A stretch of DNA of 64,000 nucleotides from positions 31,034-95,033 of the forward strand of contig NZ_PDUD01000012.1 in assembly GCF_002646595.1 (NCBI RefSeq), written 5' to 3'. Source of the DNA: Flavilitoribacter nigricans DSM 23189 = NBRC 102662 (GTDB lineage: Bacteria; Bacteroidota; Bacteroidia; Chitinophagales; Saprospiraceae). The position numbers and the translations under genes are program-made. This document shows, in pieces, positions 51,177 to 59,368 of this stretch. How positions within the stretch are numbered: the first letter of the stretch is position 1; the number at the start of each line of letters is the position of its first letter. The notes below the pieces were generated by a model. The model did no database searches. It worked only from the letters and a program-made list of their open reading frames with translations, and was not told where the DNA came from.

Positions 51177-54053
51177 CTAATTTTTGTAATAGGATCTAAG
51201 CAGGGAACTCGGGCTGACGCCGAATTCTTCCTTAAAGGTCTTGGAAAACTGCGAGGCATTAAAATATCCGACCCGATAGGCAACCTCCGATACATTCCCG
51301 GCCTGTTGCGTCAGTAACTCGTGGGCTTTTTTCATCCGGTATTTACGCAGGAACATGGTAGGCGAATGTCCGGTCAGCGATTTCACTTTATTGTAAAGAT
51401 TGGAGCGGCTCATGGCCACCGCCTGACTGATCTGTTCTACATTCAGTTCTTCGTCCAGATGCTGATCGAAAAAGCCGGTAAGGTCGGTCAGGAATACCTT
51501 ATCGATCGCATTCAGGGGGGCTTCGGTGAGCGCTGCAGACAGGTCTTCCTTAAAAAGCTTCGCTTTAAAATCCTCCCTGGAACGCAGCAGATTAACGATC
51601 TTGAACTGAAGGATATTGAGATCGAAAGGTTTGTGGACAAAATCGATGATGCCGTCTTTCCAGAGTTTCATCCCGTGGGTATCGCTTTCGAGTGCGCTCA
51701 CCACGATCACCGGAATATGGGAGTAGTTGATATTCTGCATCTGCTGCTCGACGAATTCGAAGCCGTTCATCTCCGGCATCATAAGATCCGTCAGGATCAG
51801 ATCCGGCGTGATCTGTTCCAGTTTTTGTAATGCTTCCCGGCCGTTATAGGCCCGGATAACCTGGTAGTTATCCTTCAATTTATCAAAGAGCAAAGTATTC
51901 AGATCCGGATTGTCCTCCACGATGAGGATCTGGGGTTTTCCGGATTCCCGGATCAGTGGTATTTCCAGTTCCTGATCAACGTTCAGGATCTGCTGCCGAC
52001 TGAAATTATGCATACTGATGCGGATCTCTTCCCGTTCCCCGTACCGGGTGCCGATCTCCCGCATCTGGCCGTACGGGATGCTCACGGTAAAGGTAGTACC
52101 CCGCTCCGGTTCACTTTCTACCGCTATATCCCCGTTGTGTAAGTCAACGAGTTGTTTGGTGAGCGCCAGACCGAGCCCTCCGGTTTCCGGCCGGCTCTTA
52201 TCCATAACTTCCCGGAAATAGCGATCGAAAATGTGGGTCAGCTTTTCTCGCTCCATTCCCTTTCCGTTATCCGCTACCATCAGTTGCCAGTCTTTTTCCC
52301 GGACATTCAGTTTCACTTGGATGGTACCGCCTTCCGGAGTGAACTTTATCGCATTGTAGACCAGGTTCTGAACGATCTTGAACAAAGCGTCCCGGTCCAT
52401 CTCAAACTCAAAAGAATGAACGGGCCGCTCGAGATAGAGCTCCACGTCCTTGTGATCGGACAGGGCGGAAAGCTGCTCCAGTACCGCATTGATAAATTCG
52501 CCCAGTACCAGTGGCTCCGGGCGCAGTACGAGGCTCTGCTCACTCATTTTGGCCAGATCAAGCATTTGACCGGTCAGATTAGTCAGGCTTTCCGTATTGC
52601 GGAGCAACATGGCCGAATAATCCTGGTAAGAGCCCGTAAATTCACCCTGGCTCATATCCTGCAGGGTGGTTTTCATCACGGTGAGCGGCGTTCTGAATTC
52701 GTGGGAAAGGTTGGCAAAAAGATTGTTCCGCATTTCCCGGAATTTCACTTCATTATCCACCAGTTCCTGGTTCTTCTCCGCCAGAAGCCGGTTCTTTTTA
52801 CTATTCTGAAAGATCAGCAGCGTGATGAAGGCGATCAGGAGGATGATGCCGACCGCAAAAAGGAGCACCTGATTGGTGTAATCCAACTGGGAATGCAGCG
52901 CTTCCCGCTCACTCTCCATTTCGGTGAAGCTCCTCTTGAACAGATCATCGATCTTTTGTTTTTCGTCGAGTCTTTTGGAGGCAGCCACCGATTTCTGAAA
53001 CACATCCTGAGCGTAGGGGCTCAATTCTCCCCGCTTGCCCAGGCTCCGCATCAGTCGCTCCGAGATATTGATGATCAGTTTGTTCTCCCGGATTTCTTCG
53101 GCCAGATTGAAGGCCTGAAGGTATTCCTCCAGAGCCGCAGCATCTTCGCCTTTACCTTCCAGGGTGATCCCCAGTAGATAACGGTACTCGGCTTCTCCCC
53201 GATTGTAGATGGCTGCGTGTTCCTCCAGGTAGCGAAAGTAGGGCTCCGCTTCTTCGTAGGCTTTCAGTTCGATCAGGCTCAGGATCATTTCCTTGGCCAA
53301 ATAGGACCTGATGGTGATGGGTTCGGCAATGGCCCCGCGGGCTACTTCCAAACCGAGTCGGGCGTATTCGATCGATTGCTCGTACTGTCCTTCCAGTCTT
53401 TTGAGATTACTTAAATGCAGGTAAGTGTATCCTTTGATATTGGGCGAAAAAAGGGTTTCCTGGTAGGCCAGAGATAGGGCCAGTACCGAATCCGCCTGCG
53501 GGTATTCTTTCATTTCCCGGTAGATCCGCCCGAACACCATATAACTTTCGGCGATCTTGATCGAATCGCCCAGAGAAAGGGCCATTTCCAGTTGCTCGCC
53601 AGCATGCTCTTTGGCGTAATTGTACATCCCGTTGGACGTAAAAAGCGACACCATCATACTTTTGGCCCGTAGGTAAAGATCGTTGAATCCGTGCTCTTTG
53701 GAGATCTTTTCGCTTTCCTCCAGATATCCGATGAGATGATAAAAAGCCGAATCGCTCGGGTACCAGTCGGGGTAACGGTAAGAAAGCTTAAGAAGCGTAC
53801 TGGCCTCCAATTTTGGATGGCCGGTCCTTTTAGCAAAGCAATACTGGCTCTGGAGCGTATCTATGGAAAATAAAAAGTCCGAATAGCTGGCCTCGTCTTT
53901 CAGGATCTTTTCGGCGTCAAAGGAGAGTTGCTCAATGGTATCACAATTGGGGAAAGAGACGAACCTTTCAAAGTTTTGCCCGAACAGCAAGACTTTAGAT
54001 CCCGATAAAAAAAAGAAAACGAATAATATGGGATATAAGGCCCATTTTTTCAT
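51177..54053 (-). CDS. Hybrid two-component protein: TPR sensor, kinase, receiver, AraC HTH
   Basis: 958 aa from ATG 54053. Sec signal or TM at 5-25; TPR-like periplasmic domain at about 60-380; TM (LLFAVGIILLIAFITLLIFQ) near 400-420; HisKA with H451 in NLSHEFRTPLTVMK; HATPase_c with the N-box LVYNAIKFTPEGG and G-boxes DNGKGME and GLGLALTK; receiver with phosphoacceptor D756 in LILTDLMMPEMNGFEF; AraC-type HTH in the last 100 residues. It is laid out like Bacteroidetes hybrid regulators, but with a TPR sensor instead of a beta-propeller. Targets unknown; no polysaccharide utilisation locus is adjacent. Confidence 0.95.
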   Translation of the reverse strand: MKKWALYPILFVFFFLSGSKVLLFGQNFERFVSFPNCDTIEQLSFDAEKILKDEASYSDFLFSIDTLQSQYCFAKRTGHPKLEASTLLKLSYRYPDWYPSDSAFYHLIGYLEESEKISKEHGFNDLYLRAKSMMVSLFTSNGMYNYAKEHAGEQLEMALSLGDSIKIAESYMVFGRIYREMKEYPQADSVLALSLAYQETLFSPNIKGYTYLHLSNLKRLEGQYEQSIEYARLGLEVARGAIAEPITIRSYLAKEMILSLIELKAYEEAEPYFRYLEEHAAIYNRGEAEYRYLLGITLEGKGEDAAALEEYLQAFNLAEEIRENKLIINISERLMRSLGKRGELSPYAQDVFQKSVAASKRLDEKQKIDDLFKRSFTEMESEREALHSQLDYTNQVLLFAVGIILLIAFITLLIFQNSKKNRLLAEKNQELVDNEVKFREMRNNLFANLSHEFRTPLTVMKTTLQDMSQGEFTGSYQDYSAMLLRNTESLTNLTGQMLDLAKMSEQSLVLRPEPLVLGEFINAVLEQLSALSDHKDVELYLERPVHSFEFEMDRDALFKIVQNLVYNAIKFTPEGGTIQVKLNVREKDWQLMVADNGKGMEREKLTHIFDRYFREVMDKSRPETGGLGLALTKQLVDLHNGDIAVESEPERGTTFTVSIPYGQMREIGTRYGEREEIRISMHNFSRQQILNVDQELEIPLIRESGKPQILIVEDNPDLNTLLFDKLKDNYQVIRAYNGREALQKLEQITPDLILTDLMMPEMNGFEFVEQQMQNINYSHIPVIVVSALESDTHGMKLWKDGIIDFVHKPFDLNILQFKIVNLLRSREDFKAKLFKEDLSAALTEAPLNAIDKVFLTDLTGFFDQHLDEELNVEQISQAVAMSRSNLYNKVKSLTGHSPTMFLRKYRMKKAHELLTQQAGNVSEVAYRVGYFNASQFSKTFKEEFGVSPSSLLRSYYKN

Positions 54054-54620
54054 GATATCCAATTTAGCAAATCTTTTCGTACCCGGCCCCTATGATGGTG
54101 TAAACAGCCGAATATACTTCGACCTGGTCCGTGTGCCTGGGTGTTTGGAGGCTTAGAGATGCCAGGTTAGCGTCTCTAAATATTTTCTGATCGGTTTCAG
54201 TAGTTGAATAGGTGTTAGTGATAGAACTGGTTTAAACCAGTTCATAGACTTAAGTCGTTAACTGCCTCCGTTATACCGAGGCAATTGAGTGGTTCTATCT
54301 GAAGAGCTAGGTAAGATGAGTATTTTTTTTGAAAGCGCGATCAGGGGGTTGTGCGGTATCTAAATTAAAACATACCGCTAGGGCAGTTACAGTTTACCGG
54401 ATTAATTTTAAAAATTAGGGTTAGCTGGAGGTACGGCCAGGATCGTTGCCGTCCAATCTTTCGATCAGCTCGCAAAACGATCTATACAACGCACCTTAAA
54501 TATAGGCGTTTATGCATAATCCCGGTAAAGGTAAAGGTATTTATTTAATGGTGGGCTCGTGCGCGATGGGTTGGCCGATAAATAGGTGTTGGGGTTACCG
54601 GAACAGGGATCGTTTACCCC
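54054..54620. other. Intergenic region with stem-loop and palindrome
   Basis: No gene. TTAGAGATGC (54153-54162)/GCGTCTCTAA (54170-54179) is a 10-bp stem with one G-U pair, followed by ATATTTT on the plus strand. A 20-bp perfect palindrome follows at 54224-54243. The region is the likely 5' control region of the hybrid kinase gene. Confidence 0.5.
54224..54243. promoter_or_regulatory. 20-bp perfect palindrome
   Basis: GAACTGGTTTAAACCAGTTC, uninterrupted and AT-centred, about 170 bases upstream of the hybrid kinase start. Candidate operator for a dimeric regulator. Confidence 0.5.
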
Positions 54621-55412
54621 CTAACTAGGCACCTCGGAAGGACTGAGTGGGAGGGTAAAGAAAAAAGTGGCTCCCTCACCCGGCTGGGATTCTACCCAGA
54701 TCCCGCCCGACAGCTTTTCGATGATCCTTTGGCAATTCGCCAGTCCCAGTCCACTACCCAGATTATTCTGGTTAGGATGGAATTTCTGGAATGGTTGAAA
54801 GATCGCCTCGTGATACATAGGATCAATACCGACACCGTTATCGGCTACCGAAAGGATCAGGAAATGTTCGTTTGAAGTGTCACATGCAATGGTAATCACC
54901 AATGGCTCTTTCGACTTTTTAAATTTGATCGCATTATCGATCAGGTTTTGGAACAACCGGATCAGCGGGGTTTGCTGACTCCATACGATGGGAAGATCGC
55001 CCACGATATTAATGGTGGCACCGGATTCGAGAATATCCAACTGCAAATGAGCCTTTACAATAGCCAGAATATCGCCCAGATCAACCCTGGAATTTTCAAA
55101 ATGTTGATTCAGACTGCTGGAAAAGCTCAGCAAATCACCGGCGAGCTGGATCAGGCTGGAGCAATTATCCATGATGTGATCAAAAAGTTTTTGGTCGTCT
55201 TCCTTCAGCAGTACGCTGTATCGCTCGTTCAGGATCCGGCAGAGGCCGGAGATCGTCGCAATGGGAACTTTAAGATCGTGAGCGGCCGAAGCCGAGAATT
55301 GTTCCAGTAATTTCACCCTGCTCTCTAATGTTTCCACTTTGTCCTGCAGTTCCTGCTGCCTCCTGAGGGCCCCTCCGAAAGGCCCTATATTTTCCTGGTC
55401 TAAGTGTTTCAT
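54621..55412 (-). CDS. Soluble histidine kinase without sensor domain
   Basis: 263 aa from ATG 55412. A short coiled coil (residues 15-35) leads straight into HisKA with the His of SASAAHDLKVPIATISG, then HATPase_c with LFQNLIDNAIKFKKSKEP, VADNGVGIDPMYHEAIFQPFQKFH and GSGLGLANCQRIIEKL. No membrane segment or PAS domain. It resembles the phytochrome/Sln1-type kinase core. It must take its signal from a partner or act on a free receiver. No response regulator is directly adjacent; the next genes encode a LytTR regulator and a degenerate receiver. Confidence 0.93.
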   Translation of the reverse strand: MKHLDQENIGPFGGALRRQQELQDKVETLESRVKLLEQFSASAAHDLKVPIATISGLCRILNERYSVLLKEDDQKLFDHIMDNCSSLIQLAGDLLSFSSSLNQHFENSRVDLGDILAIVKAHLQLDILESGATINIVGDLPIVWSQQTPLIRLFQNLIDNAIKFKKSKEPLVITIACDTSNEHFLILSVADNGVGIDPMYHEAIFQPFQKFHPNQNNLGSGLGLANCQRIIEKLSGGIWVESQPGEGATFFFTLPLSPSEVPS

Positions 55413-56230
55413 GCGGTAGTGTGTAGTTGTACAAGCTTCAAATGAGATCATAGTTGAGTTCGTTGTTGGTAAAGAGCAAGGAGGTTGCCTTTAGAATAAC
55501 TAGTTGGCAACCCCTCACTTCTTTGTGGTCTTACCAGCTGGTAGCAGCAGTTGGTAGGGACCGGGACTCTTTTGCATTCAGATCCTGTTGAAAAACTTCG
55601 GATTATACCATCCCAGGATCTGATACAAATATTTATAGAATCGCCAAATGATGCTTTACTCTATGACCTGATTACTTTGCTTCATGTACACCCGTCATCA
55701 GCCCGCCGAAATGGAATGCTAAAAAAAGGGGAGAATCACTTTACTCTATGTCTAAATTGTTTGCGGTATGTCCAAAACAGCTGGATTGGCGCCCAAAAAG
55801 CGTCGTCACAGGCTGACCTAACCACCTGCACCCGGGCGGATCACTTTGGATGGAGAAAATATTTCAGGCAGGATTTTGGGTGCTTTCCCAACAGCTGGGT
55901 TGCACAAAAACGACCACTTCGTGCACTTCCGGCGCCGGATCAGAGGCAGGCACTGTTTTTCTCTGCTGAATTCAGGATATTCCCTTTAACCTGCGATTTT
56001 TTACGGTTATTCCCGAATTCCGACACTTTACAAACTATTATACGCTGGTTCTCAACAAAAAAGATGAATTACCTACGGCTTGTCGGGTTTGTTTGTTAAC
56101 TTCGTTTGAGTTTAAAATCAATCAAACAGGGTTTGCATTAGTAAGTGATATACCCTTTTCATTGATTAAAGAACTATCAAAAAACACTCAACCAAAATCC
56201 GTTTCTTTCGATCTGAATCCCGGGAATTAC

Positions 56231-56252
56231 ACAGTTTGTGATCACAAACTGT
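56231..56252. promoter_or_regulatory. 22-bp perfect palindrome
   Basis: ACAGTTTGTGA followed by its exact reverse complement. The centre TGTGATCACA recalls CRP/FNR half-sites but without their 6-base spacer. It lies about 540 bases upstream of the LytTR regulator gene. Confidence 0.55.
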
Positions 56253-56295
56253 TGACCAGTACTACGCCGCCTAAACATCTGAGACATAATGGTAC

Positions 56296-56318
56296 TGTGC
56301 AAACGCTGAGTTTGCACA
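56296..56318. promoter_or_regulatory. 9-bp perfect inverted repeat
   Basis: TGTGCAAAC (56296-56304)/GTTTGCACA (56310-56318), loop GCTGA. Only 44 bases after the 22-bp palindrome and similar in sequence (TGTGxxAAAC), suggesting two sites for the same protein. Confidence 0.5.
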
Positions 56319-56787
56319 TTCCCGCGTATTGTCCTTATTCAAATACAACCTACCCATACCTAAAATACATATTCATATTTCGCAAGCTGCCGACATCATA
56401 GGCCGACAGCCCTGATTGTTCCTTTTTATGCGTGAATTCAGTGTACACGCCTTAGGGATCCGCTTTTGATTGGTATCAACAGTTTTTGCGTTCATCGATA
56501 AGGATGCTGTAGAGCGCATGTGCCAAAATAGCATTTGGCATAAATTCAGTTTAAAAACACAAAACGCTACATACACCCCAGATACAAAACAAAAATTGAC
56601 TAAACCCATCGTATGGTTTGTTTTTGCATTTGACCTCAATACGCTGTAACGGCAATATTAAATGCAATGTATCCCATAATTTCATCCCGTTTTAACACGT
56701 GCTCCACCTGCTTATAATCTGAATTTTGGGCCGGCAACATTGGTCCCAGGTATTGGAATGTGCCGGCTGGAATTGTCATTAACTATT

Positions 56788-57582
56788 ATGCCCAAACAGA
56801 ACTACTCAACAAAAAAGGTATTGGTTGTAGAAGACAACCTCGGATTCATTAATCTTTTAACGATACTACTCCATGAGATTGATATTCATCTGATTGAATC
56901 GGCTACCGATCTGAGGTCAGGCCTGGAAGCCTTCCGGAAATTCCAGCCGGACCTGTGCCTGCTGGACATCAATCTGGGCAACGGCCTGAAAGATAATGGG
57001 GTTTTACTCGCGGAAGAGATCAGGTCTACCAATGAATCCATTCCCATCATTTTCCTGACTGCCAATTACACGGACGATTACTACATGCTTTGCCGACATG
57101 TGCGTCCCAGCGGGTTTATGAACAAGGAGCTGTCCCGCTCCAAACTCTTTCATACCATCGATATGGCATTTTTGAATATCCCTCAGCAAAATGGTCAGGT
57201 CAATGGGAATGGCGAAGCGATAAACGGCAGTGGACCGGAGGAATCTCCCCAGCTACACTATGATTCCAAGAATTTTTTCTTCAAGATCGGGGATCAGTAC
57301 AAGGGGATTGAAAAGGACAAGATCGCTTACTTCTACTCCAAGGATAAACTGACCTATGCCAAAGTAGGTAAACGGAATTATCCGACCAGTGTCCAGCTCA
57401 AATCGCTGGAGGAAAAGTTGTTCCCCCATTTCCAAAGAGTGCACAAAAGCTTTCTGGTCAATATCGATTACATTGCATCGATCAACCCCAAGGAAGACAA
57501 GATTGAGGTAGGTGCCGAAACGATACCCATTGGCTATGCCTACCGGAAATCATTTTTGCAGGGGGTTAATCTATTGAAGTAA
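56788..57582 (+). CDS. LytTR-family response regulator
   Basis: 264 aa from ATG 56788; an in-frame ATG at 56740 is less likely. Receiver residues 8-130 with VEDN, phosphoacceptor D60 in LCLLDINLGNG, T in FLTANY and K of FMNKEL. A Gly/Asn-rich linker follows, then a LytTR DNA-binding domain at about 165-262 (IAYFYSKDKLTYAKV, VQLKSLEEKLFPHFQRVHKSFLVNIDYI). It should bind direct repeats as a dimer. No kinase is adjacent, so it is an orphan regulator within the kinase cluster. Confidence 0.93.
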   Translation: MPKQNYSTKKVLVVEDNLGFINLLTILLHEIDIHLIESATDLRSGLEAFRKFQPDLCLLDINLGNGLKDNGVLLAEEIRSTNESIPIIFLTANYTDDYYMLCRHVRPSGFMNKELSRSKLFHTIDMAFLNIPQQNGQVNGNGEAINGSGPEESPQLHYDSKNFFFKIGDQYKGIEKDKIAYFYSKDKLTYAKVGKRNYPTSVQLKSLEEKLFPHFQRVHKSFLVNIDYIASINPKEDKIEVGAETIPIGYAYRKSFLQGVNLLK

Positions 57583-57730
57583 TGTATGGCCCTACCGAAC
57601 GGGATCAGCATATCCCCCCTCTCCTACTCTGGGTACTGCACTTCGCTACCGGCGACTAAGGTGCGATCGTAAGGGCTTTTCCCGGTTTGGGATCTCGTTG
57701 CTTATCGTACGATTTCCCGACTTCCATTTT

Positions 57731-58132
57731 TCAGAATGGAAAATTGCAATGAGCCAGGAAAGAAACTTCTTGCGGACGGTAGGTCGATAGTGCCTGATCG
57801 AGATCAGACGCTTTTATGGGTTTGAGTAAATAATGATCAATGCTTCGCTGGAAACAATCAAAAGCATAGCGTTTTTTCCGGGCCAGCGCTATTCGGTGAT
57901 CCGCAAGCTGGATGAAGTTTTGCTCCACCAGAACATTCAACGGACAGCCGGGCAATTGGTCTCCCAAAAGCAAAATACTCGGTTTTCCCAGTACGATCAT
58001 GCGTTTGGCAGCTTCGAAATCAGTCGCAATCCCGGATAAGCGGAACATTTCGTTGTAGGATGTTCGTAAAACCATGCTTACCATTTTCTCCACCTGAGGA
58101 TCCTGATCCACAATCAATAAATCTCGGTACAT
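57731..58132 (-). CDS. Receiver-only protein with altered phosphoacceptor
   Basis: 133 aa, single receiver-like domain: LIVDQDPQVEKMV at strand 1, then AKRMIVLGKPSILLLGDQLPG where the phosphoacceptor Asp is expected, then HYLLKPIKASDLDQAL with the conserved Lys. In LLLGDQLPG the expected Asp position holds Gly and an Asp follows one residue later, so normal phosphorylation is doubtful. It could be a phosphorylation-independent adaptor. Opposite strand to the LytTR gene. Confidence 0.7.
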   Translation of the reverse strand: MYRDLLIVDQDPQVEKMVSMVLRTSYNEMFRLSGIATDFEAAKRMIVLGKPSILLLGDQLPGCPLNVLVEQNFIQLADHRIALARKKRYAFDCFQRSIDHYLLKPIKASDLDQALSTYRPQEVSFLAHCNFPF

Positions 58133-59368
58133 ATTTAACTGGCTGATTGTTTATTCAATTTAGAGCGTGTTTTCGAATCTTTCCAAAAGAGCATTTGACA
58201 ACTCCTGACTAAAGGTGGGTTCCAGGTAGCGTATTCGAAGCAAAGAGATTTGGGATTTTCTCAAACCGTTCCGGTCCGTGTGTACTACCCTTATTCTGAC
58301 TGATTTGGCTAGGCCGGTCTTAGGTCGGTATAAATGCAAAAGAAGAGCCCTTAAGCATTCGCTTAAGAGCCAATCCAATGAATACATTTTCACATTTAAA
58401 AACACTACAAACAATTTTATTTACAGAACTGGTTTAAGATTTGTTTTGATGGCGAAAACGGCCAGATTGAGGTGCTCATGATGGCGTTCCCGGACTTGGT
58501 CGTACTTAGAGTATGGTTGCCCGATTTAATATTACTAATTTAAAGAAAAGCTTCCCGAAATCACATTGTGTTCCGGACAAACACCCGGTATTGGGAATAA
58601 ACGACCGGATACAACGGACCATCAAAATAATCACCGTCCCGGATCCGGATTAGGTTGATCCAGACCTGGGTGATCAGCAATTCAATACGCAAATCAAACT
58701 CCATCAATACGAATTGAAAATCAATTCTTTAAACATTATTTTTATTTGCATAAAATCACATTTGGAATATTTCCGCAAGCTATCCGATCTACCGCAGGCT
58801 TCTCACTTTTTTAATCCATTTTTATCCCTCTAAAAGTCTCTTTTATCCGGGAAAATGGCTATCTTATCATACACAATGATCCCTAGGATCAACCGCTCTC
58901 CCTAAAGCGAAAAAAAATGTTTTTATTTGTCAAAGAACAAGGGTAAAATGCATTGAAGGCCCCAGACTATCTGGGGAACCAACAACCTGCAAACGAACCA
59001 TTTTCAAGAATTTTATCAGCATTTATCGCATGTAGTACAACTGCCGTCGGCAGCTGCACTACGGGGATTACTTTTCCCTGTATTCATGCCTGAAAATGGT
59101 CGGCCCGGCTGCATCCCAGAATACTTAAGACGGTCCGACTACCTTACAGTGATCCGAACAGATCTAAGAGCTCCGTTTCTTCCTGAGCCCCTACCTTAGA
59201 TCTATCCCGGAAAGGGCTCGTCTTGGGAGGTGTCGATAAAATCACCTCCCGTTCCGTTCGACCGCTTTCCGGATCCTACCTATGCGTGCGCAGTGGCAAA
59301 AGCTACCGCGTTTTCACCGATCCAGAAGTTATTGATGTCCTATTACTCAACACATTGTAGTTTAACTA
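58133..59368. other. 1.2-kb intergenic region
   Basis: No convincing gene. On the minus strand a frame ending at 58421-58423 reads YSKYDQVRERHHEHLNLAVF then AIKTNLKPVL, which looks like a protein C-terminus, perhaps a degraded transposase, but has no start. A nested inverted repeat lies at 58998-59100. The promoter of the next gene should lie near the right end. Confidence 0.4.
58998..59100. ncRNA. Candidate structured RNA with nested stems
   Basis: Outer stem ACCATTTTCA (58998-59007)/TGAAAATGGT (59091-59100), perfect over 10 bp; inner stem GTAGTACAACTGCC (59032-59045)/GGCAGCTGCACTAC (59049-59062), 12 of 14 pairs, loop GTC. No ORF. About 270 bases upstream of the TPR kinase gene. Confidence 0.35.

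Larger units (their letters stand above)
55413..56787. other. 1.4-kb palindrome-rich intergenic region
   Basis: ORFs in this stretch (e.g. 55551-56099, 56093-56401) have no recognisable family and contain the inverted repeats noted below, so I treat the region as non-coding. It becomes AT-rich after 56090. Notable sites are the 22-bp palindrome at 56231-56252 and the inverted repeat at 56296-56318. Confidence 0.5.

Noticed and set aside
52152..53177. 341-codon ORF antisense to the hybrid kinase
   Set aside because: Complement of a recognised multi-domain gene.
55551..56099. 182-codon ORF upstream of the LytTR gene
   Set aside because: No family, no signal, atypical residue composition (many Cys, Phe, Arg); more like a chance ORF.
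56093..56401. 102-codon ORF in the AT-rich spacer
   Set aside because: It contains two strong palindromes and shows no family; I favour regulatory or non-coding DNA.
58421..58520. Frame reading RERHHEHLNLAVFAIKTNLK on the minus strand, possibly a transposase tail
   Set aside because: Too short to identify and without a start; no terminal repeats nearby. Kept only as a hint of a degraded element.
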